DNA of 64,000 bases, from NCBI RefSeq assembly GCF_025465945.1, contig NZ_JANLNW010000044.1, positions 1 through 64,000 of the forward strand. Direction: 5' to 3'. A program made the position numbers and the translations under genes. Each line of letters starts with the position of its first letter. Position 1 is the stretch's first letter. Below are positions 30,856 through 39,891 of this stretch, piece by piece. The DNA comes from Pseudomonas sp. 6D_7.1_Bac1 (GTDB lineage: Bacteria > Pseudomonadota > Gammaproteobacteria > Pseudomonadales > Pseudomonadaceae). Below the pieces are notes generated by a model. That model was given only the letters and a program-made list of their open reading frames with translations, was not told the origin of the DNA and did not search any database.

Positions 30856-31967
30856 GCGCGTAACCCTTGTGCGGTGGACAGGAAACGCCCTGGCAGATAA
30901 GGCGTCGGGTCGATGGCCGGAGTGGTTTTGCACAGCTGTGCGGCCAGCAACTGCGCGCTGCCGGGCGCCGTGGTCACGCCCAGTCCCTCATGCCCGACGG
31001 CCAGCCACAAACCCGCTTGCTGCGGATGTTCACCGAGCAGCGGCAAGCCATCAGGCGTGGCGGCACGCAGGCCGGTCCAGCTGCGGATGGCGTTCATCCC
31101 GGCCAGCGCCGGCAAATAGTCGATTGCCCGGCGCAGCATGCGCGCCAACACGGCGGGTTCGACGCTCAGGTCAGTGGTGTCGAACTGGCGCGATGAGCCG
31201 AGAAAAATTTGCCCGGTCGGCCGTGGTTGGGCATTGAACGCAACCGAGGTGCCTTCGCTGGCATGAGCGCTGGTGACATAGTCCAGCTCGACCAACTGGT
31301 GATCGATCTTGCCGGGGTAACGATCGGTGATCAGCAGATGGCCTTTCTTTGGGCGAATCGGCAGGTCGGGGCACAGCTCGGTGGCGTGAATGCCGTTGGC
31401 CAGCACCACCGCTTCGGCGCGCAACCGCTCGCCAGAAGCCAACCGCAGCTGATTGCCGTCGACCTGCGTGACTTCAACCGTGCGCCGAGTGATCCGCCCC
31501 GCGCTTTGATTGAGCAGCCAATGAGCGGCGTTCGGCGCGTAGAGAATGCCGTCGCCGCTGACCTTCAGTGCGCCGCTCATTCCGGGGCGCAGCATAGGTT
31601 CGGCCGCGTACAGTGCGCGCGAGTCGAGCATTTCGCAGGCAATGCCCTGGGCCTTGAGCGTCTGACGTTTGTGCTCGGCACCGGCCATTTCCTCGTCATT
31701 GGCGGCCAGCCACAGCGTGCCGCAATTGCGGTAGGCGCAATCGGGATCCAGGCGCGGAGCCCATTGCCGCCAGAGCTCGATGGAGTATTGGCTCAGCGCC
31801 AGTTCCGCCGGGTTGTCATCCATTGCCACCAAGTGGCCCATACCGACCGCCGTGGCGCCGCCGCGCTGGCTGTCGAGCACCAGCACGTCGAGCCCGCGTT
31901 GTGCCAGTTCATGGGCACAGGCACTGCCGACAATGCCGGCACCGATGACAATGACATCGGCATTCAT
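30852..31967 (-). CDS. FAD-dependent oxidoreductase, D-hydroxyproline dehydrogenase beta-like (DadA family)
   Basis: The 371-aa DAO-type flavoprotein starts [21 protein letters not shown] and ends with the glycine-rich [17 protein letters not shown] and [20 protein letters not shown]. It is the likely catalytic subunit that oxidises D-hydroxyproline to the pyrroline. Both ends overlap neighbours by four bases, so the epimerase and all three dehydrogenase subunits are translated in a coupled way. Confidence 0.88.
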   Translation of the reverse strand: MNADVIVIGAGIVGSACAHELAQRGLDVLVLDSQRGGATAVGMGHLVAMDDNPAELALSQYSIELWRQWAPRLDPDCAYRNCGTLWLAANDEEMAGAEHKRQTLKAQGIACEMLDSRALYAAEPMLRPGMSGALKVSGDGILYAPNAAHWLLNQSAGRITRRTVEVTQVDGNQLRLASGERLRAEAVVLANGIHATELCPDLPIRPKKGHLLITDRYPGKIDHQLVELDYVTSAHASEGTSVAFNAQPRPTGQIFLGSSRQFDTTDLSVEPAVLARMLRRAIDYLPALAGMNAIRSWTGLRAATPDGLPLLGEHPQQAGLWLAVGHEGLGVTTAPGSAQLLAAQLCKTTPAIDPTPYLPGRFLSTAQGLRA

Positions 31968-32899
31968 GAACCAATGCCCCACACGAACGGGTCGTCTTCC
32001 TCCAAGAGCAATTGGCTCTCGCCACTCATGTGGGCGCGACCGCGAATGGTCGGGATGATGTGTTGCTCGTCGAGCCGCTCGTAGCTGGCTTCGAACTGGC
32101 TGCCGATCACACTGGCCTGGCGCCAGATTTCACCGGGCTGCAATTTAGCGTCCGCTGCCAGGCACGCCAGCTTGGCGCTGGTGCCGGTGCCGCAAGGGGA
32201 GCGGTCGTAGGCTTTGCCGGGGCACAGGACAAAGTTGCGACTGTCGGCCAGCGGGTCGTCGGCGAACAGTTCGATGTGATCGATTTCGCCGCCGTCTTCG
32301 CCGCGAATGCCCTGGTTCTCCAGCGCCTCGCGGACCGCCCAGGTGTAAGCGGTCAGGGCTTCGAGGTTGTCGCTGGCGATGCGCTGACCGTGTTCGGCTA
32401 TCAGGAAAAACCAATTGCCGCCCCAGGCGATGTCACCGCTGACCGCGCCGTAACCCGGCAGTGTCAGTTGCACCGCCTTGCGGTAGCGATAGGCCGGGAC
32501 GTTGCGCACGCTGACCGAGCGATCTTCGTGCAGGGTCGCTTCGACGGTGCCGACCGGGGTTTCGATCCGGTGCACGCCGGGCTCGATGCGTTTGAGGTAC
32601 GCCAGCGAGGCCACCAGGCCAATAGTGCCGTGACCGCACATGCCGAGGTAGCCGCTGTTGTTGAAGAAAATAACCCCGGCACAGGCGCTGGGATCTTGCG
32701 GCTCGCAGAGCAGGGCGCCGACCAGCACATCGTTGCCGCGTGGCTCAAGCACCGTGGCGGCGCGCCAGTGGTCGTGCTCCTCGGCCAGCAGGCGCTTGCG
32801 CTCGGCCATGGAGCCTGCGCCCAAGTCCGGAAAACCGGCGATGACCAGGCGTGTCGGTTCACCGCCGGTGTGGGAGTCGAGGACGTGGATACGTTTCAT
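31964..32899 (-). CDS. 4-hydroxyproline 2-epimerase
   Basis: The 311-aa enzyme converts trans-4-hydroxy-L-proline to cis-4-hydroxy-D-proline. It has the two-cysteine active site of the family: Cys88 in [10 protein letters not shown] and Cys236 in [12 protein letters not shown]. The N-terminus [19 protein letters not shown] is the family start, so 32899 is preferred over the in-frame ATG 36 bases upstream. It heads the catabolic transcript after the GntR gene. Confidence 0.9.
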   Translation of the reverse strand: MKRIHVLDSHTGGEPTRLVIAGFPDLGAGSMAERKRLLAEEHDHWRAATVLEPRGNDVLVGALLCEPQDPSACAGVIFFNNSGYLGMCGHGTIGLVASLAYLKRIEPGVHRIETPVGTVEATLHEDRSVSVRNVPAYRYRKAVQLTLPGYGAVSGDIAWGGNWFFLIAEHGQRIASDNLEALTAYTWAVREALENQGIRGEDGGEIDHIELFADDPLADSRNFVLCPGKAYDRSPCGTGTSAKLACLAADAKLQPGEIWRQASVIGSQFEASYERLDEQHIIPTIRGRAHMSGESQLLLEEDDPFVWGIGS

Positions 32900-33005
32900 G
32901 AAGGGCGCCACCTTGCACAGGAAATGTCTGTGCAAGACTGGCGTTTGAGGCGCGCAATGGCTTGAGGGATTTAATCGCTACCGATGACGAAATCGGCACA
33001 ATCGA

Positions 33006-33686
33006 TCAGATCCGCCCGGGGGCGTTCGGCAGGTGTTCATAGAGCGTGCGGCACACGCCAATGATGTGCTGTTCGATCAGTTCGGCGGCTTTGTCGGCGT
33101 CGCCGGCCCGGCAGGCGGCGAGAATGTCGCGGTGTTCGTGGTCTGCGCGGTCCTTGCCTTCGGAAAAACTCATCTGCATGCGCAGGTAGCGTTCGACCTT
33201 GTCGTGAATCGAGCGAATCAGGTTGAGCAGGAACGGTCGCTGCGCCGGTTCGTACAGGCAGGCGTGCAGGGCCCAGTTCAATTCGGCCCAGCGGCCGATG
33301 TTGTTTTCGTCGATGAACTCGGCACAAATACTTTCGGCGCGAGCGAACGTGGCTTCGGTCATGTTCGGCACTGCCAGGCGAATCGCCTGGACTTCCAGCA
33401 GCACTCGGACTTCAAAGATCTGCGCCAGTTCGGGCTCGGAAATCTTCGTCACCACCGCGCCCTTGTTGCGCTGAAATTGCACCAGGCCTTCCGCTTCAAG
33501 GCGTTTGAGCGCCTCGCGCACGGGAATCTTGCTGACATTGAACAGGCGGGCGATGTCGTCCTGACGGATTGGTTCGTCTTCGGCAAAATGACCGCCGATG
33601 ATGGCCTCGCGCAGGTGCTTGGCGATGACTTCCGAAGCTGAAGGCGCAATCCCCAGATTTGGGGCGTTGAAGCTGGGTAGAGGCAC
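33006..33686 (-). CDS. GntR-family regulator, FCD (FadR) subfamily
   Basis: The 226-aa protein has an N-terminal winged helix (ASEVIAKHLREAIIGGHF, then FNVSKIPVREALKRLEAEGLV) and a C-terminal all-helical FCD domain with likely metal-binding His residues (ALHACLYE, DHEHRDIL). The start is a GTG at 33686 that keeps the full winged helix. It is the first gene of the hydroxyproline locus and a GTATAC site sits 34 bases upstream, so it probably represses the locus and itself until the inducer binds. Confidence 0.87.
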   Translation of the reverse strand: MPLPSFNAPNLGIAPSASEVIAKHLREAIIGGHFAEDEPIRQDDIARLFNVSKIPVREALKRLEAEGLVQFQRNKGAVVTKISEPELAQIFEVRVLLEVQAIRLAVPNMTEATFARAESICAEFIDENNIGRWAELNWALHACLYEPAQRPFLLNLIRSIHDKVERYLRMQMSFSEGKDRADHEHRDILAACRAGDADKAAELIEQHIIGVCRTLYEHLPNAPGRI

Positions 33687-33719
33687 GTGAATGAGTCCCG
33701 GCAGGCGTGATAGCGAATA

Positions 33720-33729
33720 TTGTATACGA
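33720..33729 (-). promoter_or_regulatory. operator candidate TTGTATACGA
   Basis: This near-palindrome with the GTATAC core lies 34-43 bases upstream of the GntR gene. It matches the sites before the deaminase and transporter genes at eight or more positions. Confidence 0.5.
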
Positions 33730-33839
33730 GCGCGTCAGGGCGCCAAGCGCTTTTCCGAGTGAGCGCTGGTCGTTGAGGCTTGGGTCGAGGCAGGGGTAAA
33801 CTGCCCGCCCCGTGAAATGTCTGCGAGCTGGAGTCGGCA

Positions 33840-34127
33840 ATGCGTAAAGATAAGAAACAGGTGATTGGTGACGAGATCGGCGATGCACAGATCAAATTGT
33901 TCCTCGATTTCGAACCGATCGATGCCACTTCGCCGTCCCTGCACAAGCTGATCAAGGCTTACCGCGGCCTGCGTATCGATGATTTCGAGCGTTTTCTGGT
34001 GTTCTTTGTCGAGGCAGGCCTGGACCTGGACGGCAAGGATGAGCACGGCAAGGACTTCATCGCCCTGATCCAGGATCAGCGCAATGCCGCTGACTACATC
34101 GAGCTGATCAACAAGGCTCGCGGCTGA
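33840..34127 (+). CDS. PA4642-family conserved protein
   Basis: The 95-aa protein is soluble and acidic and matches the Pseudomonas family named after PA4642, starting MRKDKKQVIGDEIGDAQIK. No function is known. GGAG stands eight bases before the ATG. As in P. aeruginosa it lies next to mqo, convergent with it across a shared terminator. Confidence 0.82.
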   Translation: MRKDKKQVIGDEIGDAQIKLFLDFEPIDATSPSLHKLIKAYRGLRIDDFERFLVFFVEAGLDLDGKDEHGKDFIALIQDQRNAADYIELINKARG

Positions 34128-34145
34128 TACTACTTTTCAAACAGT

Positions 34146-34191
34146 ATAAAAAAACGCCCCGCTCTCAATGAGGACGGGGCGTTTTCTTTTT
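34146..34191. terminator. bidirectional terminator between PA4642-family gene and mqo
   Basis: AAAACGCCCCG and CGGGGCGTTTT form a stem flanked by A-rich and T-rich tracts, so it can work for both convergent genes. Confidence 0.88.
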
Positions 34192-34210
34192 TGGGGGAAG
34201 GGGGCGAGCA

Positions 34211-35719
34211 TCAAGCGAAGCTTGGGGTCTCGCTGCTTTCTTCAACCAGTTCCAGCGCGACGTTGTTCTGCGCGTTGATCTTGCGATACAGCGCAGCGTC
34301 GGTTTCCAGGACCTTTTCCCGAGCCGGGAAGATCTCCGCCAGCTTGGCAGCCCATTCACCGGTGGCTTTGTTCGGGAAGCACTTTTCGATCAGCTCAAGC
34401 ATGATCGACACGGTGACCGAAGCACCCGGCGAGGCGCCGAGCAGTGCAGCAAGGGAACCGTCCTTGGCGGCAACCAGTTCGGTACCGAACTGCAGGATGC
34501 CGCCTTTTTTCGGGTCTTTCTTGATGATCTGCACGCGCTGGCCAGCGACTTCCAGACGCCAGTCTTCGGCCTTGGCTTGCGGGTAGAAGCGGCGCAGCGA
34601 CTCCAGGCGTTGCTCCATCGACTGCATCACTTCGCTGACCAGGTACTTGGTCAGGTCCATGTTGTTTTTGGCCACGGCCAGCATCGGGCCGATGTTGCCG
34701 GCGCGAACCGACATCGGCAGGTCCATGAACGATCCGTGCTTGAGGAACTTGGTGGTGAAACCGGCATAAGGTCCGAACAGCAGGGACTTCTTGCCATCGA
34801 CGACACGGGTGTCCAGGTGCGGCACCGACATCGGTGGCGAACCCACTGCCGCCTGGCTGTAGACCTTGGCCTGGTGGTGTTTGACCACTTCCGGATTGTC
34901 GCAACGCAGCCATTGGCCGCTGATCGGGAAACCGCCGAAACCATTGCTTTCTTCGATGCCTGACGCCTGCAACAACGGCAATGCCGCGCCGCCAGCACCC
35001 AGGAACACGAATTTGGCATCGACGTCACGGCTGTTGCCGCTGTTGACGTCCTTGATGCTGACGGTCCAGCCGTTGCCGTTACGCTTGAGACCGGTCACGC
35101 GCTTGCAGTACTTGACCTGGGCATCGGGTGCGCTGGTCAGGTGCTTGAGCAGTTGATTGGTCAGGGCGCCGAAGTTGACGTCGGTGCCGTTCATCACGCG
35201 GGTCGCGGCGATGACTTCGTCGGCCGGACGACCAGGCATCATCAATGGCATCCAGTCGGCCATTTTTGCCTTGTCTTCGGTGTATTCCATGTCGGCGAAG
35301 GCGTGGTGCTTGCTCAGCACCTTGAAACGTTCCTTGAGGAACGAAACGCCAGCGTCACCTTGCACGAAGCTCAGGTGCGGAACCGGGCTGATGAAGGATT
35401 TCGACGAGCCGAAGGTGCCTTTTCGGGTCAGGTAGGACCAGAACTGCTTCGACACCTCGAACTGGGTGTTGATGTGCACGGCTTTCTTGATGTCGACGCT
35501 GCCGTCAGCGGCCTGTGGCGTGTAGTTCAGCTCACACAGCCCGGCGTGGCCGGTACCGGCGTTGTTCCACGGGTTGGAACTCTCCGCGGCACCGGAATCC
35601 ATCAGCTCGACGACTTCCAGCTTGATCGCGGGGTCGAGCTCTTTGAGCAATACAGCCAGGGTGGCACTCATGATGCCGGCCCCAACCAGTACTACGTCGA
35701 CTGCTTCGTTATGCGCCAT
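34211..35719 (-). CDS. mqo: malate:quinone oxidoreductase
   Basis: Mqo oxidises malate to oxaloacetate at the membrane and passes electrons to quinone. The 502-aa flavoprotein begins [23 protein letters not shown] and has the family segments [22 protein letters not shown] and [19 protein letters not shown]. The start gives the usual length. A 985-base stretch without recognisable genes lies upstream and must contain its promoter. Confidence 0.96.
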   Translation of the reverse strand: MAHNEAVDVVLVGAGIMSATLAVLLKELDPAIKLEVVELMDSGAAESSNPWNNAGTGHAGLCELNYTPQAADGSVDIKKAVHINTQFEVSKQFWSYLTRKGTFGSSKSFISPVPHLSFVQGDAGVSFLKERFKVLSKHHAFADMEYTEDKAKMADWMPLMMPGRPADEVIAATRVMNGTDVNFGALTNQLLKHLTSAPDAQVKYCKRVTGLKRNGNGWTVSIKDVNSGNSRDVDAKFVFLGAGGAALPLLQASGIEESNGFGGFPISGQWLRCDNPEVVKHHQAKVYSQAAVGSPPMSVPHLDTRVVDGKKSLLFGPYAGFTTKFLKHGSFMDLPMSVRAGNIGPMLAVAKNNMDLTKYLVSEVMQSMEQRLESLRRFYPQAKAEDWRLEVAGQRVQIIKKDPKKGGILQFGTELVAAKDGSLAALLGASPGASVTVSIMLELIEKCFPNKATGEWAAKLAEIFPAREKVLETDAALYRKINAQNNVALELVEESSETPSFA

Positions 35720-36704
35720 TTAACGCGTCTCCAAAATCTGCAGCACCAAATTGTCGGCATAGCTGCCAGGAGTTACGGGGCATGTTCTGTAGAGCCCCGG
35801 GTCACCCATGGCCAGGATCGCCATGTCCGAATCTTCGCAATTTTTCGCAACTTCGACAGACGCTACCTACCGGGCTCAGGGTTCCTATGAACTCACTTCA
35901 GCGCGCGGGAGGCAATTCGACTTATGGTCGATACGTCCGTTTGTGCAACCAAATCCGTAGTGGACAGGCTTCAGGCTCCAGTTCTTGAGGAGTACTCGGT
36001 CCTGTGTCGTTGGGCTGTTGTAGACGCTAATGGTGCATGTTCAGACGCAAAACTATTCATTTGCTCGCCACACTCTTGTGAAGTTGTGAAAACCCGTTTT
36101 TTTCACGCTCTTTTGAAGACGTGAACCTCAAAAAAGGGCTGTCCCAGCCTGGCACTGTGCCCGAATGGATTGCCGCCATGGGATTCAGGGCAGGCAAAAC
36201 GGGCAAACAGCTCAGTAACCGAGCGTAATGACAGCTCTGCAGATTCGCGAAAAGTGGTGGTTTGCAGGGGAAACAGCAAGCGCGCCAGCTTCACTCGATC
36301 TGTGTGGGCGGCTCTCTGTGGGCGGTTCGGGGTGTCAATACAAGCGCATTGACGATGCTGCGAGGCCCGATCAGGAGACGTCCTTATAATCGGGGGGAGA
36401 TTGTAGCGAAGAAACGCAGGGAAATGGTCGTGTTTAATGACTTTTATTAGCCGTTCGGTCAGTTGGGCTACACAGCCCGTAACGGTGCGTGAGGAATGCG
36501 CGGGCTCAGGCAGGCACTGGCTGGTGTAACCGGTGAGGCGAATTTTTGCGATTTCCACCCAGAAGTTAGCAGTACGGCATGACACTGAGGTTACCGAGTG
36601 CCCGCAAGCGCAGACTTTGCACAAGTCTTCAGGGTTGCTGGTTTGAAGCGCGTGCCCACCGCTATACTGCCGATCAGTTCGTATTTGTATCTGGAGAGTA
36701 GCGC
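35720..36704. other. long region without a recognisable gene
   Basis: No open frame here has a family signature, a good ribosome site and typical codon use together. The longest, on the minus strand at 36103-36624 (173 codons), is rich in Arg, Ser, Cys and His and looks like a chance frame. The base composition is more A/T-rich than in neighbouring genes in parts. The region should hold the mqo promoter near 35720-35760 and the yajG-like promoter near 36650-36700. The middle 800 bases could encode a small RNA; a TATAAT stands at 36385-36390. Confidence 0.6.
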
Positions 36705-37289
36705 ATGTTGCAACGCCTGTTGTTCGGTTTGATCACTGTGACCAGTTTGACCCTGGTTGGCTGCGCCAACAGCCCGCAACAACTAGCCCCTGAACCCAAG
36801 CTCACGACGCAGCTTGCGCCGATCGGGCATGGTCAGCCGGTGGTGGTGAGGGTGGTCGATGGTCGTTCGTCGCCAACCTTGGGCACTCGTGGTGGCCTGT
36901 ACCCTGAAACCAGCGCAATCACGGTGCAAGGTGCGCAAATTTTGCCGAAGTTGCAGGCTCAGGCCGAAGCAGCTGTGCGTTTGTTGGGGTTCACCCCGAC
37001 GCCGAATGCTTACAACGCGCCGCAGTTGACGGTGACGCTGGCGGAGCTGACGTATCAGTCGCCCAAGGAAGGCATGTATGTGACTGAGGCGACCATTGGC
37101 GCGGCTTTCCGCTCTGATGTGCAGAATGCCAACCATCGTTACAGTGGCCGTTATGCGGCGTCGCTGAATCAGCGTTTTGGTATGGCGCCGAATCAGGAAA
37201 CCAACACCAAGCTGGTCAGCGATGTGTTGAGCGATGCGCTGACCCGGTTGTTCAAGGATCCGACGGTTGGTCAGATGCTCGGCGAGTAA
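36705..37289 (+). CDS. YajG-family lipoprotein
   Basis: The 194-aa precursor has a lipoprotein signal with lipobox LVGC (Cys20, then Ala, fitting outer-membrane location). The body resembles the YajG family, with VVRVVDGRSSPTLGTRGG and the repeated alternating strands toward LTVTLAELTYQ. The role is unknown. GGAG lies about nine bases before the ATG and a strong terminator follows. Confidence 0.85.
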   Translation: MLQRLLFGLITVTSLTLVGCANSPQQLAPEPKLTTQLAPIGHGQPVVVRVVDGRSSPTLGTRGGLYPETSAITVQGAQILPKLQAQAEAAVRLLGFTPTPNAYNAPQLTVTLAELTYQSPKEGMYVTEATIGAAFRSDVQNANHRYSGRYAASLNQRFGMAPNQETNTKLVSDVLSDALTRLFKDPTVGQMLGE

Positions 37290-37304
37290 CGGTTCGCTGT
37301 ATTC

Positions 37305-37342
37305 AAAAAACCCGGTGCCAGTGATGGCACCGGTTTTTTTTT
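37305..37342 (+). terminator. rho-independent terminator after the YajG-family gene
   Basis: AAACCCGGTGCCA and TGGCACCGGTTT form a perfect stem followed by nine T. The A-run on the other side could let it serve the minus-strand gene as well. Confidence 0.9.
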
Positions 37343-37355
37343 GTACAAGCGTTGT

Positions 37356-37562
37356 TCAGGCCGCTTCTGAATAAAAATCCAGCATGCTCACGCCGGTCAG
37401 CAGGTCGGTTTCCGGCAGGTCGGCGTGTTGGTGACCACCTAATGCGCAGTAGACGAGCCAGTGGCGGTCCTGGACGTTGAAGGCGAGGCTGCCGACGAGG
37501 TTTTGTTGTTCATCGCTGGGGGTAATCAGGTAGAGGCGATCCTGGTTTTCTGCGTGAAGCAT
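37356..37562 (-). CDS. small hypothetical protein
   Basis: The 68-aa product is soluble with no known domain; it contains DRLYLITPSDEQQNLVGSL and ends in an acidic stretch. An ACGGAG ribosome site eight bases before the ATG and a terminator on the downstream side support it as real. The function is unknown. Confidence 0.6.
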   Translation of the reverse strand: MLHAENQDRLYLITPSDEQQNLVGSLAFNVQDRHWLVYCALGGHQHADLPETDLLTGVSMLDFYSEAA

Positions 37563-37741
37563 TACAGGCTCCGTGTCGGTTTCGAGGGGCGACAGACTGG
37601 CTTGTTAAGGTGACGTTCAGGTGACAGCGCACATTAATCAGTAAATTGCCCGTCACTGGATTGCAAAGCGCAGGGTGTAAAAAGCATCTGGCCGCTTGCG
37701 GCTGTATTCAGGCCACAGGTGCTGTTTTTTACGTGAGGGTC

Positions 37742-38032
37742 ATGATGTCGCTGCACATGAGTTGGTCTGCTGTCAGTGCTCATCCCGGGAGCCTGATGAA
37801 TTTTTTCGCTTTATTGATTGCGTTGCCCGGTGCGTGGCTGTTGCACGCGACCCGTCGCCGCGAACGGCTGGCGCTGAAGGATCTGGCGGCGCAAAGTGCG
37901 GTACGGGCGAACGATGAAACAATGCTGTTTCTCGACGCTGCGACGCTTCGGATGAACCGGTTTTTTTACCGTTTCGGCTTTGTCTGCCTGGCCTTGGCGC
38001 TACTGCTGTCGTGGATCAGCAGGCATTTTTGA
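37742..38032 (+). CDS. small inner-membrane hypothetical protein
   Basis: The product has two predicted transmembrane helices, one starting NFFALLIALPGAWLL and one YRFGFVCLALALLLSWI near the C-terminus, joined by a charged Arg-rich loop. The start is uncertain: ATG at 37742 or 37745 after GTGAGGG, or ATG at 37796 after GGGAG right before the first helix. No function is recognised. A bidirectional terminator follows. Confidence 0.6.
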   Translation: MMSLHMSWSAVSAHPGSLMNFFALLIALPGAWLLHATRRRERLALKDLAAQSAVRANDETMLFLDAATLRMNRFFYRFGFVCLALALLLSWISRHF

Positions 38033-38049
38033 GGTGCGCATCACCCATG

Positions 38050-38076
38050 AAAACGGCGCCCTGAGACGCCGTTTTT
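38050..38076. terminator. bidirectional terminator
   Basis: AAAACGGCG and CGCCGTTTTT form a hairpin between the convergent membrane-protein and acyltransferase genes, with A and T tracts on the two sides. Confidence 0.85.
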
Positions 38077-38092
38077 GTATTCAGCCCAAACC

Positions 38093-39256
38093 TTACAGCG
38101 GCAACCCCGCTTTGACCCGGTACTGATTGCGCACCGGTGTGGCGTATTGCAGCACCAGGAACGGCCGATGTTCCTCGGGGCAGGCATCGAGACGGCTCTG
38201 CCACTCTTGCTGGGCCTTGGCCAGTTCCTCGGCCGGGAACACCTCGGTGGCGCTCGGCACGTGCAGTTGCGGGTCGGCGTTGCTCCATTGCGCGTACGCC
38301 AGGTAGTGCACCGGGAACAACCGGTAACCGCCGAGGATCTGCCGGTCCATCTCGATGGCCAATTGCTTGGTGTCTTCGAACAGTTCGCCGATCGGTGCGG
38401 CGAAGTTCACGTGGACCCGGCCCTTGTAGCCAGTGATGCCTTTGGCGATGCTCGCATCATCCTCGCCCGGCACCTTGGTGTAGCTGCCGGTGGTGGCGCG
38501 GATGTACAGCTCGCGGGCCTTGGCCTGATCGCACGGGTCGTACTCGTAGCTGATCGACACGGGCGTCAGGTTCAGCGATTTGATGACTTCGCCAAACGGC
38601 TCGTCCTTGCGGCTCATGTGGAACATCTTCAGGATCGCCGACTCGGTACGGTCGTCACCGTCCTTGGCACGGCCTTCGGCCTGGGCGATCCAGATCGACT
38701 GGCAGTCGTTGAGGATCGAGTGATTGATGTAGGCCGACAGCAACTGATAGGCCGCCATTTTTTCGCGACGACCGTTGATGGAACGGTGCACGATAAAGCT
38801 CTTGTTCAGGCGCATCAGATCGCTGACGAAAGGCTTTTGCAGCAGGTTGTCACCAATCGCGATGCGCGGCGTCGGCAGGCCGGCGTGGTAGATCGCGTAG
38901 TTGACGAAGGCCGGGTCCATCACGATGTCGCGGTGGTTGGCCAGGAACAGATAAGCACTGCCGGACTTGAATTGTTCGACGCCGGTATAGGTCACGCCGT
39001 CGGTGGCCCGCTCGATGGTGTGGTCGACATAAAACTCGACCTTGTCTTGCAAGGTCGCAACCGAACTGATGCCGGCAAACTCACGGCGCAGCCGATAAGC
39101 TATAAGTGGTTTGAGCATCCAGCCGAAGGCACCGGCAAAACGCGGGAAGCGGAAGTGGGTGAGGATATCTAGAAACGCCTTGTCGCCCAGCAACCGTGCC
39201 AGCACTGCTGGGACTTCGCTGTCGTCGTAAGGTCGGATGGCATCGAATTCGCCCAT
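38093..39256 (-). CDS. PlsC/GPAT-type acyltransferase domain protein
   Basis: The 387-aa protein has an acyltransferase motif I NHRDIVMD, motif II around FIVHRSINGRREKM and motif III WIAQAEGRAKDG. It should transfer an acyl chain to a lysophospholipid or glycerol-phosphate type acceptor at the membrane; the acceptor is unknown. Motif I has five rather than four residues between His and the second Asp, which sets it apart from classical PlsC. Two adjacent ATGs exist (39259 and 39256); the second has the better ribosome-site spacing. Confidence 0.82.
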   Translation of the reverse strand: MGEFDAIRPYDDSEVPAVLARLLGDKAFLDILTHFRFPRFAGAFGWMLKPLIAYRLRREFAGISSVATLQDKVEFYVDHTIERATDGVTYTGVEQFKSGSAYLFLANHRDIVMDPAFVNYAIYHAGLPTPRIAIGDNLLQKPFVSDLMRLNKSFIVHRSINGRREKMAAYQLLSAYINHSILNDCQSIWIAQAEGRAKDGDDRTESAILKMFHMSRKDEPFGEVIKSLNLTPVSISYEYDPCDQAKARELYIRATTGSYTKVPGEDDASIAKGITGYKGRVHVNFAAPIGELFEDTKQLAIEMDRQILGGYRLFPVHYLAYAQWSNADPQLHVPSATEVFPAEELAKAQQEWQSRLDACPEEHRPFLVLQYATPVRNQYRVKAGLPL

Positions 39257-39399
39257 CATGCTCTCTTGTTAGAAACGGCTAGGGTAAGTAATGGATTAGA
39301 TCGATTACACACAGGGCACGGTCTGAAAAGTCAGCTCAAACAAAAATAGCCCTGCAAATAGACCGGCGATTATACGCACAAGTCACTTGGGAGACCGCG

Positions 39400-39582
39400 A
39401 TGCTGCAAACCGAGCGCTACGAATGTCCTTATTGTGGTGAAGAGGCAGAGGCCGTTCTGGATCTGTCCGGCGGTGATCAGACCTATATCGAGGATTGTCC
39501 GGTGTGTTGTCGGCCTATTGTCTTCACACTGCAAACCGATGGTCAGGAATGGATGCTCGACGTTCGCACTGAAAACGAGTGA
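39400..39582 (+). CDS. CPXCG-motif cysteine-rich protein
   Basis: The 60-aa protein has two Cys pairs, CPYC (Cys9, Cys12) and CPVC (Cys33, Cys36), probably binding one zinc. The family is widespread in gammaproteobacteria and has no known role. TTGGGAGA precedes the ATG. It is 12 bases from the DUF2007 gene, so the two are likely co-transcribed. Confidence 0.9.
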   Translation: MLQTERYECPYCGEEAEAVLDLSGGDQTYIEDCPVCCRPIVFTLQTDGQEWMLDVRTENE

Positions 39583-39594
39583 AGGGTGACCGCT

Positions 39595-39855
39595 ATGCAG
39601 CGCATCTACGAACCGGAAAACCTGATGGAAGGCGAGTTGTTGCAAGGCATGCTGGCCAGTGAAGGGGTCGAGGCGCATCTGGTGGGGCGCGATCTGCTGG
39701 GTGGCGCGGGTGAATTGCCGGTGTTCGGGCTGCTGGGGTTGGCGGTGGATAACGATCAGGCGCAATACGCGCGCGAGTTGATCGCCGCGTACAATGCCGC
39801 GCTGCCGATGTCCGGCGACGAACCGGATAGCTTTCCCGGCGTCCTGGTCTGTTAG
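39595..39855 (+). CDS. DUF2007-family protein
   Basis: The 86-aa protein shows the DUF2007 (GlnB-like fold) pattern QRIYEPENLMEGELLQGMLASEGVEAHLVG. It may be a small ligand-binding or signalling module, but no role is established. The ATG at 39595 is preferred over GTG at 39586 because GAAGGG is eight bases upstream. It follows the CPXCG gene and precedes the SRAP gene. Confidence 0.87.
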   Translation: MQRIYEPENLMEGELLQGMLASEGVEAHLVGRDLLGGAGELPVFGLLGLAVDNDQAQYARELIAAYNAALPMSGDEPDSFPGVLVC

Positions 39856-39891
39856 GCTGGCGTCCGTTTCCGTTCAGAGTCGTGTTGCCCC

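Noticed and set aside
36349-36390. TTGACG and TATAAT as a promoter for a possible small RNA
   Set aside because: The two boxes are 30 bases apart, too far for a sigma-70 promoter; TATAAT alone is weak evidence.
36103-36624. A 173-codon minus-strand frame in the empty region upstream of the YajG-like gene
   Set aside because: It has no ribosome site, unusual Cys/Arg/Ser/His content and no similarity I can recognise.
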